DNA from: Sabethes cyaneus
Taxonomy: Eukaryota > Arthropoda > Insecta > Diptera > Culicidae
NCBI RefSeq assembly: GCF_943734655.1
Contig: NC_071355.1
Span: 221,140,527-221,204,526, forward strand
Direction: 5' to 3'
DNA length: 64,000 nucleotides
The position numbers were made by a program, and so were the translations under genes. Numbering within the stretch: position 1 is the first letter of the stretch; each line of letters starts with the position of its first letter. The notes below the pieces were generated by a model that saw only the letters and a list, made by a program, of their open reading frames with translations, did not search any database and had not been told where the DNA came from. Positions 48,049 through 59,268 of the stretch are shown piece after piece.

Positions 48049-51000
48049 ATGCCAAGATTTGGTGTTTTAGGAACCATATTACTTATGGCCGTATTATCGG
48101 CATCCTCAGGTTAGTAAATTCAGTTGCAAATCAAAAAGTCAGCAAGATGGTTTGATGCATCGAGAACATATACTTTAACGTTTACCGGTGTATAATTTCG
48201 AGAAACCTAAACAAGTAACGTTATCTTTCCTTAGCAGCACAAAAAGTGTAAGAAATTAAAGTGCAGCAGTTAATTATTCTAGTTAAGTAGTTTATGTTAG
48301 AGGAAAGATGCACGTTACAAATTTGAATGGTTGCACGTCACAGGGCTGTTTCGTTCAATTTGACTCAATTTTGATTCATTTGACAGTACCGTCTCAGCCG
48401 AGCAAAATTTGACAAAGTTGCATATAGAACATTTATAGAACTTTATAGATCTTCTATTTTGTTGAATAAAGTTTTGCTGTATCTGTTGTAGTTACGATGC
48501 TACAATGCTAGTATGTCATTAGTAACTAAATGAACGTTCATTTAATCACTAATAAGGTACTAGCATTGTAGCACCGTAAACACAACAGATATAGTAAAAC
48601 CTTTCTCAACAAAATTGTAGATAATAACTGGTTCTACAAATGTCCCATACATAACTTTGTCAAATTTTGCTCGGCTGAGACGGTACTGTCAAATGAATCA
48701 AAATTGAGTCAAAGTGAACGAACCAAAACAGGCTTGCCGGCCGACATGTACAGTATGTAATAGAAGATCGGGAACCTAACTTGTAACCTAAGGTGGATTA
48801 GCTTGTTTATACGTTATACTGGATGTTTTTTAACCCTATAGTGCCATAGTATTTTCTTAGATTTCAAGAACTTTTTAACTTATCATGGATTTCATGCTAG
48901 CCGTTGTTCAATTCAAATAATTCAAAAAAAGATGAAAGATTTTGTGCCCCGAGTGTGCTGGAGTATGCGAATTAATTTGTTTAATGTGGAATTCCAAGAA
49001 GCGATATTGAGGAAAAATGGTTTGGAAAAATTATGTGCGCCAAATAACGACAAGCAAAAAATCTGTTAACCACGATTCTATAAGGAGTAAAAAGCCCCAG
49101 AAGGAGACCAGAGAAGGTGAAGAATTTGAATAACTATTCCGAGCTAATAACACGCGCAACTCGGTCGACACCTGGGAGCAGTTTTTCGGTGAACACTTCG
49201 ATGGCAAAGTTGTAGAAGCAGGCGGAACGTAAATTAACCTTGGAGCGCCCATGGAAGACAGTAATGTCCCAGCATTTAAACTCTAAGAAGTCAGACGAGA
49301 AATCGGGTTACTAAAGACCGACAAAGTTGCCGGGAAGGACCACCTACCAGCACTGCTTTATGAACATGACGGAGAAACCCAAGCAAAGGCACTACACTGG
49401 GTTATTTCGATGATTTGGGAGGAGGAGAAGCTACTGGAGGAATAGATGGAGGGATTGGCTAGTTTTATCTACAAACCATCGCAGAAACCGGCCAGATCCT
49501 GTTACGCCGATTGTCATCGCTACACAAGGTTTCGTAGCGAATTATTAGGACACATTCCAGCGTTACGGGACACAATTAGCACCCATTGTTACCCTGTGAA
49601 TTGCCTAATGTTTCACCAAATTTTTGGCAAATACCTGTTGAAATAGTTGCTAAAAGAGTACTTCATTTTCCACTAGAATTAAATGAAACAGGAACTGATC
49701 TGCATAGTAGGGATAATGTCCTGTAACGCTGGAATGTGTCTTAGGCGGACTTCATGGAGTCTCACGGACTAAATTTTCACTATCCGACAGATCTTTCACA
49801 TCTTTTTTGACTTCAAAGCAGCATATGATTAAGTTGATCGAGATGAGCTATGGCAGATAATGCACAAACACGGTTTTCCGGACCAACTGACGCGATTAAT
49901 CATAGTTACACTGGATCGAGCGATGTGTTCCGTGCGCATCTCAAGGACACTCTCGAGTCACTACGAGGCGTGGCGAGGGTTGAGCCTATGTGTTGGCTAA
50001 TCCTGAATGCTGATCAATATCGCTCTCGAGAGGATGATCCGAAGAGCGGGCATCGATACGAGAGGCACAATGACCTTGATATCATAGCCAGAAGTTTTGC
50101 GACAGCGGAGACAATCTACATTAGACTGTAAGTAGAATCTAGGAGGATTGAGTTAAAAATAAATGCGTCGAAGACCAAATATATGAAAGCGGTACCCGTT
50201 GACAACGACGAACTGGAAGTGATAGATGAGGTCGTGAATTTGGGATGGATGACGGCCGGGAACAATAACACTAGTCAGGAGGTCCAGCGGTGCATTCAAA
50301 CGCGAAATCGGGTCGACTTTGCCCTTCGCAAAACGCTATATCGTGAAGCAAACGCCGTTATACAATGCCGACATTGATACAAAACCCTTATTGGCCTAAT
50401 ATTAGTTCTTTGTGGACTTCAGGCTATGACGCTGCTCACGAAGGACATACACACACCCTGGTCACAGTGGAAGGTGCGGACGTTATTTGACGGAGTACAA
50501 ACTAAAACGGGGATTGGCGGAGGCGTTCATGTGTTGCAGGCACTGCTTGAAGAGATTCGCATCGTACATCTGGCAAAAGTCTGTAAGCTACAGAGGGTCG
50601 GACACGTCGTAAGGATGCCGGACGACAGTACAATGAAAACGGTTCTTTTCTTAACCCCATCGGCACCAAAAATAGAGGGGCACAACGTGCGAGATAGATC
50701 AATCTGATCAAAAAGAATTTATAATTTCTGACATGCTTGAAAAATGTCCGAAATTGGAATGTTTATTTGCTAAAGTTGTAAAAACAAGCAACTTTGTTAA
50801 AGGACTATCCATCTAAAAAATAGAAGATATCTATCTACATCGAGTGCGTACAGTTGAGCTTTTTTTTTTTGAAAGTTCTTTAAAAATTTGATTTTAATAC
50901 TTAACTATTGTTAGTTACATTTTTCTACTGTTCTAGATAATTATCGAAGCACTCAAAACACACGTTTTGGGAGAAGACTGCAAATTTCTAAGACCTTTCC

Positions 51001-54000
51001 CTGCAAAGTTATCGCTTATTTGAATTTAAAATTGGGCAAGTGGAGACTTGAAATTAATACTTCATCTTGAAGCTTAGATCAATCATTACAAACTTGCATA
51101 TGTTCCGCATGTCTTCACCAGCCCATGTACGGCAAGCATTCGTTTGTTGCGTTTTCGTGATCATAAGCTCTGGTCTTCTTCTTCTACCAACAGAGAGCCA
51201 AGCACAGGTAACAATTTAGGTTTTATTGCACTCTTATGATGGCATTTAAGACCAAAATTAGTCTTGAAGACCACCATAAGAGTACAATAAAACTCACACT
51301 GCTGCTTGGGGAGTGGCTCTTGCCGTATCAAAAATTCCTCCTCTGCGAATTTCTCCTCGAGGCTTTGTGACCAATATGAAGTTGTTGCCAGTATGTATGT
51401 TGACAAGTTATAGATATTGTGCGGTTGAGCCGAATATTTTGCGTTTCAAAATCCATAATTTTGTATGTGAATTTTCTAAATTTATTTTGAAAATTCTTTC
51501 AAATATTGTTCAAACAGTAAACTATTCAGTTAAGCAGAAGTATTTATGATACTAAACTTCCAACATAATGTTAGAAAAAACGCAGTATCAAAATAATGCA
51601 TCAAAATAATGTTTTATTTTCTTTTTCCAAAAGTCGCAAGTAGAAATTAGTTAATCACTCATTTACGCATAATTTTTGAACTGCATGCACAAAAGATTAT
51701 TGCTTAATGATGATAACAAAGCATTTTATTTCACGATAAATCAATGACTGAGTGTATTAACAAATCTGCAGCACGTGCATTTCACCTTTTCATTCATAAC
51801 TATTAACTATCAAACGAAACATCCATTGAGAGTAAATTAATGGTGAACAACTAGACAATAGCTTGACCGGTGCTATATGGTATACGCGACTTGTTCCACC
51901 TATTTTTTGGGAAGTCGTGTTGCAAACAGCTTAGCTTTTAACGAGATTGAAGTCGTCTTGATAATATTGCAATTTACAAATTCTATCTCGGTTACAGTTT
52001 AAATTGTTCTCTTGAAAAAACTGACATAACAATGCATAATGAGATATTTCTGAACGATAAATTTTAAAATGTTGCCTGAATTTGGTAAATGAAAATTCCT
52101 CTGAACTCGAATCGTATACTGAGAGAACTTCCCACTTTCATCAAATTCAGAACTTTCAAGTGTGCTTATTGTAATAATGCCTGCCTTTTTACTGTGCTAT
52201 AGAGTAGGGCGGGGTATAAGTGCGATGTTTGAAGTTGTCATCAATTTTCGTGAGAAAGAAGGACAACAACAAAATATCTTTTATAGTGATGAAGTAACTC
52301 AATGTCTTCGCATTCAACTATAAATCATCTGGAATAATAGTGTTATGCAAAATAAATTCTTCATTCTTCTGATCAAGTGCCGATTCGCACTTTTACCCCA
52401 CTGGCGGGGCAAAAATGCGAATACCGCAGGGCAAAAGTGCGAAGCTCGAATCCTTGAAATTATCACACCAGTAGCTAACAAATTCATATTATCTTTAATC
52501 TGCGGTATGTTTCGGTAAGAAATATTCTCAATTTGCACCTTTCCTATTTTGCGCCGATGTATTTCAGGCTCCGCCAGATCGAAACTTTTCCAAACGTTTG
52601 TTTTTTGTATCATCAGCGGAAAAACATTGTTTTCCTTTGGCCAACATCTGTAGAGCACACAGTGTTCTGCAGATCTTCTATTTCTAGTATCTGTAATATA
52701 GTGCCTAAAGCTGTATATAATTAGCTATACATTTTTGCCTCGTCCATGAATCGCACTTTTGCCCCGTCAGTCAATCGCACTTTTACCCCACTAGGCGCTT
52801 GACGGGGTTTGATTAAATTATGGAAAAGCGAAATATATTTTGCAAATTCATTTCACCGTATTTTCAAAACAGATATGTGAGTGATGTAAAACGCTGCTAC
52901 AAATTTTCAACAAGTAATATCCTCCTGTTGATATCGTATTTGCCGTATAACGAAAAATAACATCTAAACCATCCTAAAATAACATTTGCACATAACTCAG
53001 CAACTATGCTTCGTAAACAATCAAAGTTTACGTTAGATTCAAGCTGTCAAAGTAATCACCTATCCACGTCAATGTAGTCAATTTACTCGGTATCTGCGCA
53101 GATAAATCATTGAATCGCACTTTTACTCCCATCGCACTTTTACCCCTCCTTCCTCTACTGAATATTTTTTAACCTATTTTATGAATCAATATTTGTATCG
53201 TGTTTTGCGTGTATATCTAACTCACTACTAAGACTGCTCCATCGACTTTGATAATTTTTCTATACACACAGTTTAGCCCAAACCAACGATCAGTTATCAG
53301 CTTCTATATTCTAAGCTACTGCAACATTATTCACTGGCCGTAGCATAAGCTATCACCATCCATACAGAACGAAGTCCGAACACAAAAATGACAGTAACGG
53401 CTGAAGCGTGACCTGTTATGTGATTTTAACTGCCACAAACAATAATTTATATCTGGAAGATTTATAAATCACAGCCGAGTATACTTAGCCAATGAAAAAA
53501 AAACAATAACTTAATAATCGCCGAACGGAACGCACGCTCTGTCAGTGATGTATTGGACTGTACCAACAGAACGGTAATGATGGACGCGACGACCAAAGCG
53601 TGATTTTAATAGTTGCAATTTGAACTTCAATTGGAGTATTAGTTGGGCTTTTGCAGTGAGCCGACCTTTGATTAGAAGGTCGCTTCTTTTGGCTCATTTT
53701 CAGTAATTTGCAGTTGAAATAGTATGAACGGTGCTACCAGTAGCGGAACAGTGGAATAAGTTAACCAAAAGTTATCATGATTGACTTTCTGATCACTTTG
53801 GCGTGTCAACATTTACTACTGAAAACCATATTCAATTGTGAGAAATTATCGAGCAGCTGATGATGCTAAAGTGGATTACTAAAGTTTTATGTTCGGGTTT
53901 CCTTTTTCTCCCAGCAGTGAAGTGCGATATGGAGCAAATGAGAAGCATAGACCCAAGCTATGGTGTCACATGGATGTTCCTGCCGGATGATAAAGGAATA

Positions 54001-55054
54001 CCACATGTTGTAAACTTAACTACGCCCAATGACACTTCACTGGAAAGGAACGGTAATAACTGTGATGACGATGTCACGTTCTACCTCCATAGACAGTGAG
54101 TACAAAATATAAGATGTAAAATTTTCTGGTCTTCGCAACATTAACTTTTTGCGTACATTTTAGACAAACCAAAAACAATCCCAAAGCATTTAAATTCATT
54201 AACGACCCAGCGGCTCCATTCCGACTTGATCCTTCGTACAATCCTAGCCTGCCTACAAAATTTGTTATTCATGGATGGCGTAACTCCATCAGCAGTCCCG
54301 TTAGTCAAGAGATCAAGAACGCATACCTCCAACGACAGGACATGAACGTCTTTGGTGAAGTTTCTTTATAATTGTGTAACAAAAAAAATCATGTATTCAT
54401 AAAAAATTTATTTTCACAGTGGTGGATTGGAGTCCGTTGGCACACGATACGTTGTACTTCAAATCAGCTTCCGCTACTCGGGATGTGGGTCGGCATGTTG
54501 GTGCGTTGATAGATCGAATGGTTGCAGAACAGCGGACCAATCTAGACTCGGTCCATATCATAGGGCACAGCTTGGGAGCGCATACATCCGGATTTGCCGG
54601 AAGTTATGTCCGATCAGGTAAAGTTTCTCGAGTAACCGGGCTCGATCCGGCTCTGCCCGGTTTTACAGATAACCAGCCAGACCATTTGCTCGACCCAAGC
54701 GATGCGCGGTTTGTTGATATTATTCACACGTGTGCCGGTTTGCTGGGACACGATAAAAACCTAGGACATGTCGATTTTTGGCCGAATGGAGGACGCGCTA
54801 ACCAACCTGGATGTGGGGGTATGAACGACTTCACAGGTGCTTGCAGTCACGGAAGATCATTTGAGTACTACACTGAATCCATTCACACACGAAATGCCTT
54901 CATGGCTTATCCGTGTAAAGATATGAAAGAGTATAACAGAAATAACTGCCGCGCTGAAGGTGTCCCGATGGGTGACGGAGTTCCGATAGATGCTCGAGGC
55001 ACTCATTTTTTAGAAACTAATGCACCGCCCAAATTTAGCAGAGAATTAAGCTGA
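48049..55054 (+). CDS. Lipase gene E, secreted PLA1-like enzyme with two possible first exons
   Basis: Core exons 53915-54095, 54164-54354, 54420-55054. Two starts fit: a distal exon 48049-48109 (MPRFGVLGTILLMAVLSASS, donor GTTAGT, phase 1) spliced to the acceptor at 53913-53914, or a local ATG at 53860 reading straight through (MMLKWITKVLCSGFLFLP). Both give a signal peptide and the same mature protein from AVKCDMEQ; total about 353-355 residues. Motifs: VTFYLHRQ, KFVIHGWRN, FVVDWSPL, GHSLGAHTSG (Ser about 193), GLDPALPGF (Asp about 218), lid C-GGMNDFTGA-C, CSH (His about 286), YYTESI. The cysteine pair around PCY...C found in A-D is absent. It lacks the lid, LDPA and C-terminal introns. Gene extent is sure; first-exon choice is open. 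Confidence 0.85.
48341..48736. mobile_element. Long-arm foldback MITE, hAT-like end
   Basis: The left arm begins CAGGGCTGTTTCGTTCAATT and the complement of the right end CAAGCCTGTTTTGGTTCGTT. Both continue for about 90 bp (GACTCAATTTTGATTCATTT, ACAGTACCGTCTCAGCCGAG). An inner inverted repeat lies near 48495-48590. The target duplication is not clear. A related half lies at about 59826-59960. Confidence 0.75.
49050..50720 (+). pseudogene. Decayed RTE-type LINE
   Basis: Broken frames read TWEQFFGEHFDG, LLKTDKVAGKDHLPALLYEH, then after a MITE insertion FDFKAAYD-like, LDRAMCSVRISRTLSSHYEA, VDNDELEVIDEVVNLGWM and VCKLQRVGHVVRMPDDS. This is the order of an RTE reverse transcriptase and matches the better-preserved copy at 60591-61623. 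Many stops are present. The 5' boundary is approximate. Confidence 0.75.
49549..49740. mobile_element. MITE (192 bp) nested in the RTE remnant
   Basis: Terminal inverted repeats of 24 bp with one mismatch start GACACATTCCAGCGTTAC, flanked by TTAG on both sides (49545-49548, 49741-49744). No coding capacity. Confidence 0.8.
50721..52200. other. Unassigned spacer with one hairpin
   Basis: Apart from the hairpin at 51218-51300, no gene or element boundary is recognised. Confidence 0.35.
51218..51300. repeat. Hairpin repeat shared with 28470-28560 and 31522-31610
   Basis: GCACTCTTATGATGGCATTT is followed by AAGACCAA, and the complement (TTGGTCTTGAAGACCACC-like, ATAAGAGTAC) follows. The same palindrome, with diverged arms, flanks the GTAT tract inside the Helentron-like copies. 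Confidence 0.6.
52202..53155. mobile_element. TIR element (954 bp) with recurring GCACTTTTGCCCC words
   Basis: Ends GAGTAGGGCGGGGTATAAGT and, complemented, GAGGAAGGAGGGGTAAAAGT, both running on to GCGATG. They are flanked by TA (52200-52201, 53156-53157), as for Tc1/mariner-type insertions. The TCGCACTTTTACCCC motif recurs at about 52380, 52430, 52750 and 52780. A 114-codon minus-strand frame (52314-52658) is not recognisable. Confidence 0.7.
53158..53859 (+). promoter_or_regulatory. Upstream region of gene E local exon
   Basis: About 53500-53860 is GC-balanced and non-repetitive. It would hold the local promoter if the start at 53860 is used. No TATA box at a good distance is obvious. Confidence 0.25.
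53860..54095 (+). CDS. Local alternative first coding exon of gene E
   Basis: The ATG at 53860 (a second in-frame ATG follows) opens a typical signal sequence, WITKVLCSGFLFLPAVKC, continuous with the mature region and without splicing. If the distal exon at 48049 is used, 53860-53914 is intron and its polypyrimidine run (cctttttctcccag) is the acceptor. Confidence 0.6.
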
Positions 55055-55097
55055 TTAAGCTGCTTGTACTATTGAGATATACGTTTTTTTGGACCGT

Positions 55098-55111
55098 TTT
55101 ATTATAATAAA
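55098..55111. terminator. Paired poly(A) signals of convergent genes
   Basis: AATAAA on the + strand at 55106-55111 (52 bases after the gene E stop) and AATAAA on the - strand at 55103-55098 (about 150 bases after the transglutaminase stop) lie within 14 bp. The convergent genes may therefore overlap in their 3' UTRs. Confidence 0.55.
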
Positions 55112-55253
55112 TAATCCGAATAGTTAACATAATCATTACTTTAAACGCATTTGAATTGAACAAGTTAAATAAAATTTAAACCTATTTTTGGTTACTCGCA
55201 ACTTATGAACACGCGGTTTGTCAAGGAGATATCCATACCAATGCATTGGTACG

Positions 55254-57708
55254 TTAGTCAATCACATCCGTTCGGGCAATTATTTCATTTTCAGTGCCAT
55301 TCATCAGTATATCTTCTGGCCGTGGTTTGATTTCATAGGCAAGAAAACCATCGACATCATCCAGGTCTTTAGAAGTGAATTTAACAGCTAACGTAGCACG
55401 TCCTACAAACTCCGGTGTTAAGCTAAACGTGTTGCTAATAGTCTCATCAACGGCCACCTCCGAATGCTAAAATCAGAAATCTTAATGAAAAATTCTTCTG
55501 TTGTTTGAGTCCCTTCATTATTTACCTTAAAAATAAATGGTTTCGCAATACCGGACCCTTCGACGTGGAAGATTCCTTTCCGAAGCGCTATCGGAAGTGG
55601 ATTTAGTAGCGAAATCGTTATATCTACCGGGTTTTGGAAGACCGGAGTATCGGACAATTTTATCTTGATATCGGGCTTTCGAACTCGAAAATCATCCTGT
55701 GCGAAAAATTCATACTCAGTTTCCTCGACAGTTGCCAAACAGGAAATGTTAAACGCCGCCTGGTCACGAAGCTTTCTGTAGTACTCATCAAATGTGACTT
55801 CCATCCTAACAAAGTCTTCCGAATTTGGCTCAATAACGATACTAAATGGTTCCACTTTGACCGTTTCACGGTCTTTTCCTGTGTAGAGCACGGTGTCAAC
55901 ATTCAGAGAGCCATTTACCGTATGTGTTCGTTCTGATGAACGATTTTTGATTTGTAGAATCTTAAATAGAAACAAAACAATTAGGTAAGCACGGACGGGA
56001 TAAATGGTTAAAACCGTAAAATAATTCCGTCACTTACCACTGAAAACGGCTCGCCAATTTTGATGTCGTCATGAAGCTCAAAGTTGAAATAAATCTCATT
56101 AAAATCTTCGTTCAGATAATATCTGCTAAAAGCACTATTAGCTTGCTTCAGTGCTTTCATCATGGTATCTCTTTCTTCCTGAGATTTCTCGGCAAACTTA
56201 TAACTGCTGGTGATGTCTTCTCGTTCCCATTTTCCAACGGCTTTCGTACTAATAAAATGGCCAATTCCATACACATCCTTACGGAGCAGTTTCAAAGGAT
56301 GAGCCGGACCAGTATAACGCCAAAATACTTTGTCCGCGTTTACTTCGGCAAACAGGAAGTTATTATCGTATGGTTTAGCGATTTCTCCCAATTTCACAGC
56401 TAAAACAGAAGCCGGCCCACAGCGAAACATCCCGTCGGATGTTTCCTGCGGAGTTGCATCGATCGCCTGCCAACCGCCGTAGTCACCATCAGAGCTCATT
56501 CCCAGATCAGGACGTAGCATCCAAACTTCGTTCCAAACGTGATAATTCCAGATCGAGTCCGAATTCAATTCCTCCATAACTCTCCCTTTTTCGTCGACAA
56601 AATAGTCCACCGTTAGGGACGCTTGGGTGTCGTGGGCACATGAGTAAGTCGTTACCACACGCGAAGGAATTCCAATTGCTCGGGCGACTGTAGAAAAATA
56701 GTGATTAATATTCATCAAAACTGCAGAAATTTTCACGCAATTGCCAACTTACTAGTGGAAACAACCCCAGAAAACACCCAACATTGTCCGAACTTTACTG
56801 GCTTTTGCTTCTTGTAGTACTGCTGCATTATCTCCACCGATCCAACCCACTTCGTTGGGGACGTTCCACCGGAAAAATCGCCACTCCAATTGCCGAGCAA
56901 GACACCGTCATCATCCGGCGAATTAACAGCTGCCGAAATAGCCCTACTGACACGAATGGGGTCACCCCGATGGGTGGCGGATACTTTCCCGACTTTCGCA
57001 ATCACCATCAGAGAGCAATCCAGAATGTGTTTCTCAAATTGGCCAAACTTCCAAACCGACGGTCGTAAACGATTGTAGGACCCTCTCCAAATGAGTGTCG
57101 TATCATTTTTGATACATTCATCTCGAAGGGCCTTATCTAAAATGAAAATAACTTAAAGTGATATCCGATAATAAAATTTTAGTTAATGCTACCTTCTAAG
57201 TACACCTGATCGTCTTCGCACCACGGGTTGAACAGCAAATAGAACGGCTGAGGCAGCGAGTAACTTTTGCCATAACCTTCGGACAGCAATTTGGTATCAA
57301 TATCCAGCTTCCATTTGGTAACCGGTGCGGTAACGGCTGATTTGACTAAAATCTCCAGCACGTCACCGCTCACAAAGTCAATCGCAGCTCCCCATTCCAG
57401 CGGATCCTCGATCATGTGTGGATACTGCTGCAATGCCACACCAACCAGCGTTCCGTGTCCGTGGGTTGGCCGTTCTTCGTCGTCTACGCTAAAAATCAGA
57501 CTCATGGCATCCTGGCCCCGATCAAAAGGACGATCGCACATCAGCCGCAGGCGAAATATTTGACCCCTCCGTATTACCAATCGCGCCAGCGGACCGGTGT
57601 TACTGTCTCGGTTCATTAGCTCGAACCGTTTTGTGTGGTGCAGTTTTCCATTTTCTCCGATACATAAATCTACTGCTTTCACGGTAAGGACGTTCGCTGA
57701 AGGTGAGT
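55254..57708 (-). CDS. Transglutaminase (annulin-like), 5' exon not found
   Basis: Calcium-dependent protein-glutamine gamma-glutamyltransferase; crosslinks proteins through Gln-Lys isopeptide bonds. Exons in transcript order: 57708-57193, 57136-56753, 56687-56038, 55960-55526, 55466-55254; phases agree and introns are 56-77 bp. Domains: N-terminal beta-sandwich (LFNPWCEDDQVYLEG at its end), then the catalytic core with GQCWVFSG (nucleophile Cys), VTTYSCAHDT, SIWNYHVWNEVW (His), GGWQAIDATPQE (Asp), then two C-terminal beta-barrels. About 730 residues are present against roughly 690-760 for the family, so only a short N-terminal exon is missing; the first acceptor needs an upstream exon ending in phase 1. 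In insects such enzymes act in haemolymph clotting, cuticle or mating plug; which applies here cannot be told. Confidence 0.93.
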
Positions 57709-58446
57709 CTGTAACAAAAACAAAGTTGATTGTCCATTATTCATGCGCGGGCCACTAATTATCATTAATACTTTATCAGGAAATGAAATGGAAATGATTT
57801 TCTCCCGTACCTGCTCTTCTAAATATACGGGCTAATTACTACTTGTTTCCAAACAGAATGAAAAGCAAGGTTGGTCATGAAATGAAGCGAATAACCACCA
57901 ACTAGTTCGAAAGGTATTTTTAGACAAAACGCTCTCCAAGGCGTGTGTAATCTAATACGTTCAGCGTTAAGATTGCACTGTTGCAGCATACTGTACTTTT
58001 CGCCCTAATAATTTTCGGATATTTCAAACAAAACGATGTGATTTACAAGCCGCTTATAGAACAACTGGACTATCCACGCGTTTTATATTTTTTATCAAGA
58101 ATATCCATTATTCGTTATGTCGTAGACAAACGTCGACAAGATAATGAACCCGGAGAAAACTGGAAACCCCATTTGCAGATTTAAAAGACACAACCAATTA
58201 ACAAAGCAAATAAGTAGCTGATCATTTATAGCGCATAACAATTTAATGATCATTATTTAACCATAGATAAAAGTCATCGCCAAGCGGATGCTCTCACGGT
58301 AGGAGGCTCACACAGATGCTGTCAGTCAATTCAGTTCGATTGTTGGCAATACCGTAATTAATTGTCATGATATAATGATCCCAAGTATGTGACAAGTATG
58401 TGACACAACGCTCTGTGAGATTTGTGAGTTTCATTAATACCCAGAT
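57709..58446 (-). other. Upstream of the transglutaminase exons (intron or 5' flank)
   Basis: No exon ending in phase 1 with a signal for translation start was recognised on the minus strand. Confidence 0.35.
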
Positions 58447-59268
58447 AAAAGAAAAGTAGGGTTTATTTCTAATTCCCGTCGTAGTAAGTAAAGCCATTCT
58501 AATTTTCATCATTTGTTGGATGGATTTAATGAATACTCCAAAAGTTCTTGTGCTGATTTCACTCAAACACACTTACCTTCCGATCCGTGAACTTTGAAAT
58601 CACGGAAAAGCGATTATTAACCCTTTATAAGGCCGCAGCAATAAAATTGCCACCAACGAAAAATACTTGTTTTGCGTCTATAATGACATCAATATAATTA
58701 TCGAAGCAAAATAAAAAATGTTTGTTGGTGGCAATATAGTTGCCACTGCCTTATAAAGGGTTAAAGCATATTATTGAAATTACGCAACTGACTTTATTTC
58801 TTATATTCGTCGTACCGTTTTAAAATTCGTTCATCAAAATTTTTCGTCGTCCAAACTAAAAATCACAATAAAGTTTACGAAACTAGCGCGCATGTATTTG
58901 TGTAGGACGGCATCACAAATGTTATTCTGCAAAACTTCTGCAGGTCATGCCAGTTTTCCCGGCTGTAGAATAACGACAATGCGTTGCGTGGATTATTTCC
59001 ATTTTATGAATGACGGAAATTGAAACGATTAGTCGACATTTTCTTCTTCGTCGCACGAAAAAACGTAGGAAACTTGGCTGCAAGGAATTCTTTAATGAAA
59101 AAAAGTATTCAAATAGATCTCAGCACACTTTGATTGATCGCGTATGATAGTCAACAAACTAAAATATTAGGGAATTACTAATTTTGCATTATGTGTCATA
59201 AAAATCGCTGATATGTTGGATAGGACGGGAATAGGCAATTACGACGAAGCAGCAACATACCCTACTGA
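58447..59268 (-). repeat. Dispersed 0.7-kb repeat, inverted copy with nested MITE
   Basis: Reverse-complement counterpart of 41686-42367. It is longer because a piggyBac-type MITE sits in it at 58621-58760. Confidence 0.75.
58621..58760. mobile_element. piggyBac-type MITE (140 bp)
   Basis: Starts CCCTTTATAAGGC and ends GCCTTATAAAGGG, with inverted arms reaching about 40 bp (ATTGCCACCAAC). It is flanked by TTAA at 58617-58620 and 58761-58764. The related repeat at 42200 shows the unoccupied site, which fits a clean TTAA insertion. Confidence 0.9.

Noticed and set aside
58294..58572. 92-codon minus-strand open frame
   Set aside because: Overlaps the dispersed repeat shared with 42230-42370 in which the frame is not preserved.
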